A DNA stretch of 64,000 nucleotides from Enterobacillus tribolii (GCF_003363015.1 NZ_QRAP01000003.1:186001-250000); one strand, 5' to 3'; positions 46,928-56,430 are shown, numbered from the stretch's first letter. Numbers and translations are program-made. The notes: generated by a model from the letters alone, not told the origin.

Positions 46928-47904
46928 GCGACGGGCCTCCCCTCATCATCGAGCGGCGTATGACATTTCACCTGACGTCCGTTGACTTCACGCAGCGCCG
47001 GCTCTTCGGCGCGGCAGTGCTCCGTGGCGTACGGACAGCGCGGATTCAGCAGGCACCCCGTCGGCCGGTCGTATTTCCCCGGCACCACGCCCGGCAGCGA
47101 AGCCAGGCGGGCTTTGTCGGCGGCAAACTCCGGCAGGGCGCGCAGCAGCGCCTGGGTGTAGGGGTGGCGCGGCGTGCGGAAAATATCCTTCGCCGTGCCC
47201 GCTTCGACCACCTGACCGGCGTACATCACGATAATTTTGTGCGCCGCTTCCGCCACCAGGGCCAGATCGTGGGTAATCAGCACCAGCGCCATGTTTTCCC
47301 GCTGCTGAAGTTCCAGCAGCAGTTCGATGATCTGCGCCTGAATCGTCACATCGAGCGCCGTCGTCGGCTCATCGGCAATCAGCAGTTTGGGACGGCAGGC
47401 GATCGCCATGGCAATCATCACGCGCTGGCTCATACCGCCGGAAAGCTGGTGCGGATAAACCTCCAGGCGCGATTGCGGATCGGGAATGCCGACCAGCGTC
47501 AGCAGATCGATAGTACGCTGGCGGCGGGTTTTGCGGTTGCCGCCCTGATGCACCTTCAGCGCTTCCATGATCTGGTATCCCACGGTATAGCAGGGATTCA
47601 GGCTGGTCATCGGGTCCTGGAAGATCATCGCCACTTCCGCGCCCACCAACTGGCGGCGCTCTTTTTCCGAGATCTTTTGCAGGTCGTTGCCGTTAAACTG
47701 CAGGCTTTCCGCCATTACGCGGCCGGGAAAATCAATCAATCCCATGATCGCCAGCGAGCTGACCGATTTACCGGAGCCGGACTCACCGACGATACCGATA
47801 ACTTCCCCCTGATCCACGCTGTAGCTGATACGGTCTACCGCGCGGAACGGGGCGTTGCTGTCGCCGAAATGCACCGATAGCGACTTTACATCCAATAAGG
47901 CCAT
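46924..47904 (-). CDS. dppD: Dipeptide ABC transporter ATP-binding protein DppD
   Basis: 326 residues. Walker [15 protein letters not shown], signature [16 protein letters not shown], Walker [15 protein letters not shown], and a C-terminal cysteine motif ([14 protein letters not shown]). It forms a heterodimer with DppF to power dipeptide (and in E. coli haem) import. It begins 12 bases after dppC. Confidence 0.95.
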   Translation of the reverse strand: MALLDVKSLSVHFGDSNAPFRAVDRISYSVDQGEVIGIVGESGSGKSVSSLAIMGLIDFPGRVMAESLQFNGNDLQKISEKERRQLVGAEVAMIFQDPMTSLNPCYTVGYQIMEALKVHQGGNRKTRRQRTIDLLTLVGIPDPQSRLEVYPHQLSGGMSQRVMIAMAIACRPKLLIADEPTTALDVTIQAQIIELLLELQQRENMALVLITHDLALVAEAAHKIIVMYAGQVVEAGTAKDIFRTPRHPYTQALLRALPEFAADKARLASLPGVVPGKYDRPTGCLLNPRCPYATEHCRAEEPALREVNGRQVKCHTPLDDEGRPVA

Positions 47905-47916
47905 TTCTCCGCCCCC

Positions 47917-48804
47917 TTACTGCTTCAGACGCGGGTCAAGCGCATCGCGCAGCCCGTCGCCCATCAGGTTGAACGCCAGCACGGTCAGCAGAATCGCCAG
48001 CCCCGGGAAGGTCACCACCCACCAGGCGCTCTGCGCGAACTGCAACACGTCCGACAGCATGGTGCCCCACTCCGGCGTAGGCGGCTGTGCGCCCATGCCC
48101 AGAAAGCCCAGGGCGGCCATGTCGAGGATGGCGTTGGAGAAACCCAGCGACGCCTGCACGATCAGCGGCGCCAGGCAGTTGGGCAGAATATTGACGAACA
48201 TCTGGCGCATCGCGCCCGCGCCGGCCACGCTGGAGGCGGTGACGTAATCGCGGTGAACTTCCACCAGCACCGCGGCGCGCGTCAGGCGCACGTAGTGCGG
48301 CAGGGCGACGAAGGTCAGCGCCAGCGAGGCGTTGACGATGGACGGCCCGAAGATCGCCACCAGCACCAGCGCCAGCAGCAGGCTGGGCAGCGCCAGCATG
48401 ATATCGACAATGCGCATGATAACGGCGTCAATCACGCCGCCGAAGTACCCGGCCAGCAAGCCGAACACCACGCCGAGGATCAGCGACAGCACCACCACCA
48501 GGCAGCCGACCAGCAGCGACAGACGGGCGCCGTAAATCAGGCGCGACAGGATGTCGCGGCCCACGTCGTCGGTGCCCAGAATGAACTGCCAGCTGCCGCC
48601 TTCCATCCATACCGGCGGACGCAGCAGTGAATCGCGGAACTGCTCGGCCGGCAGGTGCGGCGCGAGAACGTTGGCGCCAATGGCCAGGATCAGCACGATG
48701 ACGATATACACCAGGCCAACCACGGCCCCTTTATTGCGCTTAAAATAATGCCAGAACTCCTGAAACGGCGTCATGGGCTTAGGCGCAGTTACTACTTCAG
48801 ACAT
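47917..48804 (-). CDS. dppC: Dipeptide ABC transporter permease DppC
   Basis: 295 residues with an N-terminal cytoplasmic segment, then about six membrane segments. The EAA loop that contacts the ATPases is YVTASSVAGAGAMRQMFVNILPN-like, and ILGTDDVGRDILSRLIYGAR is the DppC/OppC hallmark. It forms the channel with DppB. Confidence 0.94.
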   Translation of the reverse strand: MSEVVTAPKPMTPFQEFWHYFKRNKGAVVGLVYIVIVLILAIGANVLAPHLPAEQFRDSLLRPPVWMEGGSWQFILGTDDVGRDILSRLIYGARLSLLVGCLVVVLSLILGVVFGLLAGYFGGVIDAVIMRIVDIMLALPSLLLALVLVAIFGPSIVNASLALTFVALPHYVRLTRAAVLVEVHRDYVTASSVAGAGAMRQMFVNILPNCLAPLIVQASLGFSNAILDMAALGFLGMGAQPPTPEWGTMLSDVLQFAQSAWWVVTFPGLAILLTVLAFNLMGDGLRDALDPRLKQ

Positions 48805-48815
48805 CGTTGCGCCTC

Positions 48816-49835
48816 CTATTTCTTGTGGCGAATACGCGGGTTAACGATGCCGTACAGCACGTCGACCAGCAGGTTGACCAAAATAATCATGGTGGCGACC
48901 AGCAAGACGCCGCCTTGCACCACAGGGTAATCACGGCGTTGCAGGGCATCGATCAGCCAGCGCCCCAGCCCGGGCCAGGAAAAGATGGTTTCCGTCAGGA
49001 TCGCGCCGGCCAGCAGGGTGCCGATTTGCAGGCCGATCACGGTGACCACCGGCAACAGCGCGTTGCGCAGCGCATGCACGATGATGACGCGCATCCGGCC
49101 CAGCCCCTTGGCGCGCGCGGTACGGATATAATCTTCGCTCAGCACTTCCAGCATGGAAGAGCGGGTCATTCGCACGATAACGGCCAGGGGGATAGTACCC
49201 AGCACGATAGCGGGCAGGATCAGGTGCATCACCGCGTCTTTAAAGTCGCCGGCTTCGCCCCAAAACAGCGTATCGATCAGCATGAAGCCGGTAAGCGGAT
49301 AGCTGTCGTCGAGGAAGACGGTATCGCTGATACGCCCCGATACCGGCGTGAGGTTGAGTTGAACGGAAACCAGCATGATAAGCATCATGCCCCACCAGAA
49401 GATAGGCATGGAGTATCCCGTCAGGGAGATCCCCACCGCGGTGTGATCGAACACCGATCCCCGCTTCACCGCGGCCAGCACCCCCACGGGAATACCGACG
49501 AGCACGGCGAAAATCATCGCGCAGATACCCAGTTCCATCGTTGCCTGGAAACGGGGCACGAATTCCTGCCATACCGGCGTGCGGCTTTTCAGCGATATAC
49601 CGAGATCGCCGTGCAGCACATTGCCGATATAAGTGAAATATTGTTGATAAAGCGGCTTATCCAGCCCCATTTGCGCCATCAGCTGGGCGTGGCGTTCGGC
49701 TGAAATCCCGCGTTCCCCTGCCATGATCGTGACCGGATCGCCGGGGATCATGTGAACAAAAGCAAACGTCAGCAACGTAATGCCAATAAACGTCGGGATA
49801 ACCAATCCCAAACGCCGGAGTATGAACTGCAACAT
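48816..49835 (-). CDS. dppB: Dipeptide ABC transporter permease DppB
   Basis: 339 residues from ATG 49835 (MLQFILRRLGLVIPTF), as in E. coli; the frame extends 20 codons upstream into a hairpin region and is rejected. IPGDPVTIMAGERGISAERH and the EAA loop DYIRTARAKGLGRMRVIIVH are conserved. Six membrane segments. It is preceded by two strong hairpins after dppA. Confidence 0.95.
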   Translation of the reverse strand: MLQFILRRLGLVIPTFIGITLLTFAFVHMIPGDPVTIMAGERGISAERHAQLMAQMGLDKPLYQQYFTYIGNVLHGDLGISLKSRTPVWQEFVPRFQATMELGICAMIFAVLVGIPVGVLAAVKRGSVFDHTAVGISLTGYSMPIFWWGMMLIMLVSVQLNLTPVSGRISDTVFLDDSYPLTGFMLIDTLFWGEAGDFKDAVMHLILPAIVLGTIPLAVIVRMTRSSMLEVLSEDYIRTARAKGLGRMRVIIVHALRNALLPVVTVIGLQIGTLLAGAILTETIFSWPGLGRWLIDALQRRDYPVVQGGVLLVATMIILVNLLVDVLYGIVNPRIRHKK

Positions 49836-49856
49836 ATCCCGAACTCTCTTATGAAT

Positions 49857-49932
49857 GCCCGGCGGCTCATGGGCCGCCGGGCTTATGATGCTCACAGCAA
49901 ACTGCTATATCCCCCGCACAACGGGGGATATA
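49857..49932 (-). promoter_or_regulatory. Two intercistronic hairpins between dppA and dppB
   Basis: GCCCGGCGGC/GCCGCCGGGC (49857-49882, 6-base loop) and TATATCCCCC/GGGGGATATA (49906-49932, 7-base loop) are both perfect 10-bp stems. Such structures after the binding-protein gene usually stabilise the upstream message or partly terminate it, giving more DppA than membrane components. Confidence 0.75.
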
Positions 49933-49953
49933 CAACAAAGTCGCCCGCCCGGA

Positions 49954-51582
49954 TTAGTCCAGAGAGACGTTGTCGAAGTGGTGTTTACCCAGCGGATCGA
50001 CCACATAGCCCTTCACTTCCTTGCGGACCGGTTCGAATACCGTTGAGTGCGCGATGATCAGCGCCGGAGCCTGATCGTGCATCACCACCTGCGCCTGTTT
50101 GTACAGCTCGATGCGTTTATTATGATCGGACTCGGCGCGCGCCGGTTGGATCAGATCTTCAAACGGCTTGTAGCACCACTTGGAATAGTTGGAGCCTTCT
50201 TTCGCGGCTGCGCAGCTGAACAGGGTGGCAAAGAAGTTATCCGGATCCCCGTTGTCGCCGGTCCAGCCCATCATCACCGTCTGGTGCTCGCCGTCTTTGG
50301 CGCGCTTGAGGTACTCACCCCACTCGTAGGTCACGATTTTGGCCTTCACGCCGATCTTGGCCCAGTCGGCCTGAATCATCTCCGCCATACGGCGGGCGTT
50401 CGGGTTGTACGGACGCTGTACCGGCATCGCCCACAGGTCGATGGAGAAACCGTCCGGCATACCGGCCTCTTTCAGCAGTTCTTTGGCCTTCTCCGGATCG
50501 TACGCGTAGTCGGTGATCTGCTCGTTATAACCCCACATGGTGGGCGGGATCAGGTTCTTGGCGGACTGGCCGGCCTTCTGATAAACCGCGTCGATAATCG
50601 CCGATTTGTTGACCGCCATAGTCAACGCCTGGCGCACCTTCTGGTTATCCAGTGGCTTTTTCTCCACGTTAAACGACAGATAGCCGACGTTCAGGCCCGG
50701 CTGCTCCATCAAATTGATGGCGTTATCCTGTTTCATACGCTCCAGATCGGCCGGGTTCGGGTACGGCATGATCTGGCATTCGTTTTTCTGCAGCTTGGCA
50801 TAACGTACGGAAGCATCCGGCGTGATGGAGAAGACCAGACGATCGATCTTCGGCTTGGTGCCCCAGAAATCCGGGAACGCCTTGTACAGAATCTTGGAGT
50901 CTTTCTGGTACTGCAGCATCTGGAACGGACCGGTGCCCAGCGGGTTGAGGTCGATCTTCTCCGGCGTGCCGGCTTTCAGCATCTGATCGCCGTACTCGGC
51001 GGACATGATGGAGGCGAAGTCCATCGCCAGGTCGGCCAGGAACGGCGCTTCCGGACGGACTAAATCAAAGCGGACGGTGTAGTCGTCCACTTTCTCAATT
51101 TTGCTGATCAGCTCGCCCATGCCCATTCCCTGGAAGTACTCGTAGCTGCCGCCGGAGACTTTATGGAAGGGATGGTTTTCATCTTTCTGACGCATGAAGG
51201 AGAACACGACGTCGTCGGCATTAAAATCGCGCGACGGTTTGAAGTCCTTGCTGCTTTGCCACTTCACGCCCTTACGCAGGTGGAAGGTGTAGGTTTTCCC
51301 GTCCGGGCTGATATCCCATTTTTCCGCCAGGCCCGGCTCAATTTCGGTGGTGCCGGTTTTAAACTCAACCAGACGGTTATAGATCGGTACGGAACTGGCA
51401 TCGTAAGTCGTACCGGAAGTGAACAACTGCGGGTTAAACCCTTCGGGCGACCCTTCTGAACAATAAACCAGAGTTTTTGCCTGAACGCTGGCGGCAACGG
51501 CCAGCGCCACCAAACCAATCCCAACTTTCAGTGCACCCATTTTTTTCCCGCGAGTGGACGTGTTCTTTTTATAAAAAGACAT
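49954..51582 (-). CDS. dppA: Periplasmic dipeptide-binding protein DppA
   Basis: 542 residues from ATG 51582; the frame extends 87 codons further without homology. The signal peptide ends VAASVQA before KTLVYCSEGSPEGFNPQLFT, identical to E. coli at the mature N-terminus. SBP_bac_5 family; TGDNGDPDNFFATLFSCAA and RPYNPNARRMAEMIQADWAK are strongly conserved. It captures di- and tripeptides for DppBCDF and in E. coli also serves peptide taxis. A CA-rich leader element lies just upstream. Confidence 0.96.
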   Translation of the reverse strand: MSFYKKNTSTRGKKMGALKVGIGLVALAVAASVQAKTLVYCSEGSPEGFNPQLFTSGTTYDASSVPIYNRLVEFKTGTTEIEPGLAEKWDISPDGKTYTFHLRKGVKWQSSKDFKPSRDFNADDVVFSFMRQKDENHPFHKVSGGSYEYFQGMGMGELISKIEKVDDYTVRFDLVRPEAPFLADLAMDFASIMSAEYGDQMLKAGTPEKIDLNPLGTGPFQMLQYQKDSKILYKAFPDFWGTKPKIDRLVFSITPDASVRYAKLQKNECQIMPYPNPADLERMKQDNAINLMEQPGLNVGYLSFNVEKKPLDNQKVRQALTMAVNKSAIIDAVYQKAGQSAKNLIPPTMWGYNEQITDYAYDPEKAKELLKEAGMPDGFSIDLWAMPVQRPYNPNARRMAEMIQADWAKIGVKAKIVTYEWGEYLKRAKDGEHQTVMMGWTGDNGDPDNFFATLFSCAAAKEGSNYSKWCYKPFEDLIQPARAESDHNKRIELYKQAQVVMHDQAPALIIAHSTVFEPVRKEVKGYVVDPLGKHHFDNVSLD

Positions 51583-51596
51583 AACGCTTGGCTCCG

Positions 51597-51615
51597 TTGT
51601 GGTGTTGTGTGTGTT
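51597..51615 (-). promoter_or_regulatory. CA-rich element in the dppA leader, candidate GcvB sRNA site
   Basis: The mRNA-sense strand reads AACACACACAACACCACAA, ending 15 bases before the dppA ATG and just upstream of its GGAG. C/A-rich leaders of dppA and other peptide transporter genes are known targets of the G/U-rich R1 region of GcvB. The sRNA gene is not in this window. Confidence 0.7.
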
Positions 51616-51813
51616 CCGCCAGACCTGTTCTTTTTCGTGCGCAGTCTTGACGAACAGCCTAAAGGCTAAAAGAGAGGTGCAACCGTCATGCCAGGAGAAC
51701 GAATCCCGCATGTTTTTAAAGCGCATCCGCCATGATTGCGGATATCGCCTGCCCTCCCTCATACGCACCAATTTCGCAAGTGTTAAGGGTGACGTCAATA
51801 TAACTAAACGTGA

Positions 51814-51844
51814 TTTGCATGATGCGTGATATACATCATGCAAA
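51814..51844. repeat. 11-bp perfect palindromic repeat upstream of dppA
   Basis: TTTGCATGATG (51814-51824) and CATCATGCAAA (51834-51844) are separated by 9 bases, about 230 bases before the dppA ATG in a region without genes. It could be an operator for dpp or a transcript structure. No regulator is assigned. Confidence 0.55.
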
Positions 51845-52197
51845 CATAAAAAAAACCTCCATGTAACATATGCAGAATTTAAATTTGTGCTAGCACTTTA
51901 TTATCAGAATAATCCACCACAGGCTATTATTCAGGCAGAGAATCAGGCCAAAAAAGTAGCCGAAAAAATTCTTGCCAAATGATGAATAACTGAACAATTG
52001 ATTTTGTGATCTGTTTAATCGACAGGATGATATTCTGTTTATTGAGGTTTTTTTTGCCTGCGCCGCACCAAAATCATCCGCAATGCGCCGTTTTTGTGCA
52101 TGGGTTGCACCATTTTGGTATTGGGGTATGGTGGTCAGAAATGGCGCGCCCCACGAGTTGCGCTGTATGACAAATACAGAATCCGGAGAAAATAATC
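51845..52197. other. AT-rich intergenic region between dppA and the YbaK-like gene
   Basis: About 350 bases with no convincing gene; it probably contains the promoter of the YbaK-like gene. GGAG at 9-base spacing precedes the TTG start at 52198. Confidence 0.5.
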
Positions 52198-52689
52198 TTG
52201 TCCGCAGAAACATTTATCCGCCTGACCACGCTTTTGGACACGCAGCAGGCGCGTTACCGCGTGATGGAACACGCCAGCGCCGGACGTTCCGAAGAAGTCG
52301 CCCTGCTGCGCGGCACTCAATTGGGGCAAGGCGCCAAGGCGCTGGTCTGCCACGTGAAAGGGAACGGCATAAAGCAGCATGTGCTGGCCGTTCTGCCTGC
52401 CGATCAACAGGCCGATCTCAGCCTGCTCGCCGCGGGCATCGGCGGGACACGGGCTTCACTCGCCAGCCCGGCAGAGGTCAGCGCGCTGACCGACTGCGTC
52501 TTCGGCGCCATACCGCCGTTCAGCTTTCATCCGGATCTTTTATTGGTGGCCGCGCCGCTGCTGTTCCAGCGCTTTGATGAGCTGGCCTTCAACGCCGGCA
52601 CGCTGGAGCGATCGGTAATTCTTAACACCCAGGATTATCAGCGGATTGCCGCACCGCGGCTGGTACAGTTTATCAAGTGCCAGGAATGA
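52198..52689 (+). CDS. YbaK/EbsC-family aminoacyl-tRNA deacylase-like protein
   Basis: 163 residues starting at TTG 52198. The YbaK/ProX fold is visible: YRVMEHASAGRSEEVALLRG, GQGAKALVCHVKGNGIKQHV, LAVLPADQQADL, and the C-terminal GAIPPFSFHPDLLLVAAPLL. It probably hydrolyses a mischarged aminoacyl-tRNA in trans; which one is not clear. It is convergent with the J-domain gene, with 3 bases between the stops. Confidence 0.8.
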   Translation: MSAETFIRLTTLLDTQQARYRVMEHASAGRSEEVALLRGTQLGQGAKALVCHVKGNGIKQHVLAVLPADQQADLSLLAAGIGGTRASLASPAEVSALTDCVFGAIPPFSFHPDLLLVAAPLLFQRFDELAFNAGTLERSVILNTQDYQRIAAPRLVQFIKCQE

Positions 52690-52692
52690 GCG

Positions 52693-54033
52693 TTATCGGG
52701 TGAAGTAAACGTGATGGATGATGAAGCCATATGCGACTGGCACCAGGATAAGCAGCAGCACGCTGATTGGCCCCAAACTGCTGAACACTCCACGCAAGAA
52801 ATTGACCGGGAATGAAATCAGTATCGCCACAATGCGTGTTGCAAGTATCCGCCATTGCGCCCGGCTCTTCCAAATCCACCAGGCAATGGGGACCACCAGC
52901 AATGAGAAACACAACAAAACCGCCAATGCCTCGCCCGTACTTTTCGTTTTCAGTGAAGTGACAAAGCGGAAATATTTAACGACAAACGGCACCAACAACG
53001 CCAGCGAAAGCAAATAAACCAAAAAGTTATAGACTCTCAGTCGTTCAGGTCGGGCATTGAAACGTTGATGCAATGGCACATAAGCCAAGACGAAAAACCC
53101 CACTACCAGCCACAGGGAAAGCAGTTCGGGCCATACCCGCTCAGCTTGGGCTCCCACTACCCAGCTCACCACGCCCCAAACATAAAGATTGAGCAAGATA
53201 CCGCCAATACTGAAGTTAAAAGCCGCCAGGATAAAAACCTGCGGCCCGATACGATCAAGCAAGGCCGGGTGGTTACTCTCCATCGTCGTCAGCTCTTTAC
53301 GTAGCGTATCGATCAGGCCGGGTACCCATTTTACCCACCAGGCAACTGGCTTTTCAGGTGTGATCAACATTCGCCATACCAGACGATCGGTCATGGAATG
53401 CTGATACTTATATTCCAGTTGCTCCCAGTAAAGATTGTCGTAATTTTTCTGAACACGCCGCTCCAGCGCTGATATAAGCCAGGCCGGCAATTGACTGCTG
53501 CGGTAGTGATCCAAATCCCACATCATAATAGCGGAAACACCATTCAGCAGAGTTTCATCTAATTCATCACTGGTACTCAACGCCTCCGCCAGAGCCAAGC
53601 TAAACGCTTCGCGAGCGGCCAGAGAATCGGGCAAACGCGAATTAACATATGCCTGCAATTCCTGCCTGCCTTCATGGCTGTTCTGCGCCAGCAGCGCCGC
53701 CAGCCTTTTCCCCTCTTCAATTACCGCACCTTTGTCCCATACGGGCAAGCAAGAAGCTGGTTGTGTTTCAGATTGGGCCAATAAAGCATCAAGATAAGGC
53801 GCGACAGCCCCACCCATCACCTGATCAGCCTGTGTATCAATGGATTCCTCCGACACGGATGAACCTACCCCCTCACCGGTCAGCTGTTTGGCAAGTTCAA
53901 ATGCCTCATGCAGTTGCTGATAGCCCTGAGGATCTTTATCCGGCCGATGTTGCTTCAGTTGGCGCGCATAGGCGCGGCGAATAGCGGTCTGATCGTTGGT
54001 TGACTCAATGCCAAGGATATCCCAGATGGTCAT
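52693..54033 (-). CDS. Membrane-anchored J-domain protein with RPD in place of HPD, partner of HscC-type Hsp70
   Basis: 446 residues. The J-domain is at about 1-50 (MTIWDILGIESTNDQTAIRR, AYARQLKQ, HRPDKDPQGYQQLHEAFELA). Aligned on the following DPxGYQxLxEA, the essential HPD tripeptide reads R30-P31-D32. A soluble middle region precedes about five membrane segments in the C-terminal half (from about residue 250). The gene follows the hscC-type gene by 3 bases, so they are co-translated. The layout recalls E. coli hscC with djlB/djlC. It probably recruits the Hsp70 to the inner membrane. Confidence 0.8.
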   Translation of the reverse strand: MTIWDILGIESTNDQTAIRRAYARQLKQHRPDKDPQGYQQLHEAFELAKQLTGEGVGSSVSEESIDTQADQVMGGAVAPYLDALLAQSETQPASCLPVWDKGAVIEEGKRLAALLAQNSHEGRQELQAYVNSRLPDSLAAREAFSLALAEALSTSDELDETLLNGVSAIMMWDLDHYRSSQLPAWLISALERRVQKNYDNLYWEQLEYKYQHSMTDRLVWRMLITPEKPVAWWVKWVPGLIDTLRKELTTMESNHPALLDRIGPQVFILAAFNFSIGGILLNLYVWGVVSWVVGAQAERVWPELLSLWLVVGFFVLAYVPLHQRFNARPERLRVYNFLVYLLSLALLVPFVVKYFRFVTSLKTKSTGEALAVLLCFSLLVVPIAWWIWKSRAQWRILATRIVAILISFPVNFLRGVFSSLGPISVLLLILVPVAYGFIIHHVYFTR

Positions 54034-54036
54034 GCC

Positions 54037-55740
54037 TCACTCCAAACCGTCATCAAAACGGGATAACACTTGCTCCAGTTGCTGGCGTGCCACCGCAATC
54101 GCCCTTACATCCTGGGAATCCAGCGCAACTTCAAAATCCGTCACGAAATGATCAATAATCTGCCGCCGTTCGCCAAGGAACTGTTCATACCGCCGCGAAG
54201 CACGTGCCAGAAGCTGGCGGTTTACGGAAGCATCACGAGGATGTAGTTTCAGTGCGGCCAGTTGTGCCAGGCGCTGATGAATTTCCTCTTCACTCAGTAC
54301 CCCCGGCACCTTCTCGATGATCAGCGATGACATTGTATCCTCTCCGGCGACACGGCATTCCACCTCTAAAATGCCATCCAGTGTATAGGTAAAGCGGATA
54401 TCCACGCTGACTTCACCGGCCGGACGGGGAGGAACCGGCACTGACATGCTGCCCAGCAAGATGTTATCTTTTATCCGCCGCGCCTCTCCCTGATAAATCC
54501 CGATGTCCATCTGTTGCTGGTTATCGTGTAGCGTTGACAGCGATTTCATGACACTGATCGGTACGAAGGCGTTACGCTCAATTACCGGTAAAAAGAACCC
54601 TTCCTCATAGCGGCTACCATACTGGCGCGCTACATTCACCCCCAGGGAATAAGGCATCACGTCGGTCAGCACAATATCGTCCAATGCCTTATCTTCCAGC
54701 ATGAACCCCACCTGAATTCCGGCTCCAAGCGCCACAACCTCATCCGGATGCAGTTCACTGCGCGGGAAGCGGCCAAACATCCGCGCCACGACCTGGCGCA
54801 CCACGGGCATACGCGTCGCGCCCCCCACCAGCACGACGTGATCCAGCGACGCCAGTGAAAACTGAGCGTCATGTAGCGCCTGGATGATCGGCGCCTTCAG
54901 GCGCGTAAGCAATTCTTCACACAGTTGGGCGAATGTCGGCGTATCCAGTTCCCATTCCAGCGTTCCGCCCTGCCAACCCAGCGAGCACGATGCCAGCGGG
55001 TGCTGCGTTAAGCGACACTTCATCTCTTCGGCAAGACGGGCCAACTCTGCCAATGTTTCAGACGGAGCGTCACTCAGTTGCGGCTTACAGCTCAGCATCC
55101 ACTGACGTACTTTTTCAGTGAAATCGTCACCACCTAACCAGATATCACCGCTGCTGGCCCGTACTTCCAGCACACCTTCAAACATATCGATAATCGAAAC
55201 ATCGAACGTACCTCCTCCCAAGTCAAAGACCAGGAATTTCTGTTCGCTATGATTGGCAAGGCCATAAGCCAACGACGCGGCGGTAGGCTCATTGAGCAAG
55301 CGTTCAACCTTCAGCCCCGCCAGCTTCCCCGCTGCCTTGACCGCTTTACGCTGAATATCGTTGAAATAAGCCGGAACGGTAATGATGGCCTCGGTGACTT
55401 CCTGTGCCAGAAAAACTTCCGCATCGGTTTTCAATTTACCCAGCACAAGGGCAGAAAGTTCTTCGGCCCGAAAATGGTGGGGTCCCAACGTAAAGAGGTG
55501 TTCCGTCCCCATGTAACGCTTGAAGCTGGCGATGGTGAGGTGCGGGTGGGAGGTTAAACGCGATTTGGCACGATGGCCGATGATGATATGCCCATCATCA
55601 TCCAAGCCGACGACGGATGGCGTCAGGTTATTTCCATCGGCTGCCGGAACCAATATGGGTTGACCATTACGCCAAACACTCACGGCGCAGTTTGATGTGC
55701 CCAGATCGATGCCAATAATATTCCTTTGAATCCTTTCCAT
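54037..55740 (-). CDS. hscC: HscC-type Hsp70 chaperone
   Basis: 567 residues, shorter than DnaK and lacking most of the C-terminal lid, as in E. coli HscC (556). ATPase signatures: IGIDLGTSNCAVSVWRNG, FLVFDLGGGTFDVSIIDMFE and VVLVGGATRMPVVRQVVARM. The substrate-binding part has DIVLTDVMPYSLGVNVARQY and DIRFTYTLDGILEVECRV. HscC is a specialised Hsp70 with its own J-proteins, consistent with the J-domain gene directly downstream. Clients are unknown. Confidence 0.88.
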   Translation of the reverse strand: MERIQRNIIGIDLGTSNCAVSVWRNGQPILVPAADGNNLTPSVVGLDDDGHIIIGHRAKSRLTSHPHLTIASFKRYMGTEHLFTLGPHHFRAEELSALVLGKLKTDAEVFLAQEVTEAIITVPAYFNDIQRKAVKAAGKLAGLKVERLLNEPTAASLAYGLANHSEQKFLVFDLGGGTFDVSIIDMFEGVLEVRASSGDIWLGGDDFTEKVRQWMLSCKPQLSDAPSETLAELARLAEEMKCRLTQHPLASCSLGWQGGTLEWELDTPTFAQLCEELLTRLKAPIIQALHDAQFSLASLDHVVLVGGATRMPVVRQVVARMFGRFPRSELHPDEVVALGAGIQVGFMLEDKALDDIVLTDVMPYSLGVNVARQYGSRYEEGFFLPVIERNAFVPISVMKSLSTLHDNQQQMDIGIYQGEARRIKDNILLGSMSVPVPPRPAGEVSVDIRFTYTLDGILEVECRVAGEDTMSSLIIEKVPGVLSEEEIHQRLAQLAALKLHPRDASVNRQLLARASRRYEQFLGERRQIIDHFVTDFEVALDSQDVRAIAVARQQLEQVLSRFDDGLE

Positions 55741-55920
55741 CCTTTAACTTCCCGCACAAAACCGATGAAGTTTTATTGCCACTTATTATCGGTATGGTTT
55801 TTTAATGACAGCAAGCGTCTGCCAGGCATTGGTGAGGAAAAACATCACGGCAGATCAATAATAAAAAATCATCGTCTTTTCGAGATATTTTAGTGTGGCA
55901 TGGCCTTGTTATACCGATGA

Positions 55921-56262
55921 TCAGTCAGAATCATACAACCACCGCCCAGCCCTGGCGGACTCTATCAACATGTGAACAGTAAGCGGCTCCGGCGCTTTCG
56001 GTTTCCTGCGAAACAAAACGGCAATAATCCCCCGCTCATAAGGCCAATACTTCAGAAAATCAAAGCCGGCCCTATCGACTTGAAAACGAGAAAAATAATC
56101 CGCCATGACCTCGTCGCCGGTTTCCCGCGCCCACGGATATTTTCCCGTAGAAAGGCTGGTATCCGGGGTTAAGACCGGCTTTTTCCCCATAGGCGGAGGG
56201 AGGTTCCATACGGAGTCGTACCAATCAAGCACGGCCTGCGCTACGTCATCATTTAATTCCAC
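55921..56262 (-). CDS. DUF1493-family protein
   Basis: 113 residues. The central motif DYFSRFQVDRAGFDFLKYWP and the end LTVHMLIESARAGRWLYDSD are what I recall of DUF1493, small cytoplasmic proteins of enterobacteria with an acyl-carrier-like size. It lies 180 bases upstream of hscC on the same strand and may share its promoter. Function unknown. Confidence 0.7.
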   Translation of the reverse strand: MELNDDVAQAVLDWYDSVWNLPPPMGKKPVLTPDTSLSTGKYPWARETGDEVMADYFSRFQVDRAGFDFLKYWPYERGIIAVLFRRKPKAPEPLTVHMLIESARAGRWLYDSD

Positions 56263-56430
56263 AACCCATCCTCCCTGTTAGTCATGCACTATCTGCTCCA
56301 GGCGTTGTTCACCGGACACATAGGGCAAGTACCGCAGAATTATTCCTCATTTTCCTGACAGCGAAAACAGGAGAAACAGGTCAGAAGGGGAAAGAGTTAT
56401 ACAAATCACGACAGGCATATTGCAGCCAAC

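Noticed and set aside
51583-51843. 87-codon N-terminal extension of DppA
   Set aside because: The extension precedes a clear signal peptide, spans the leader elements and palindrome, and is absent from DppA proteins.
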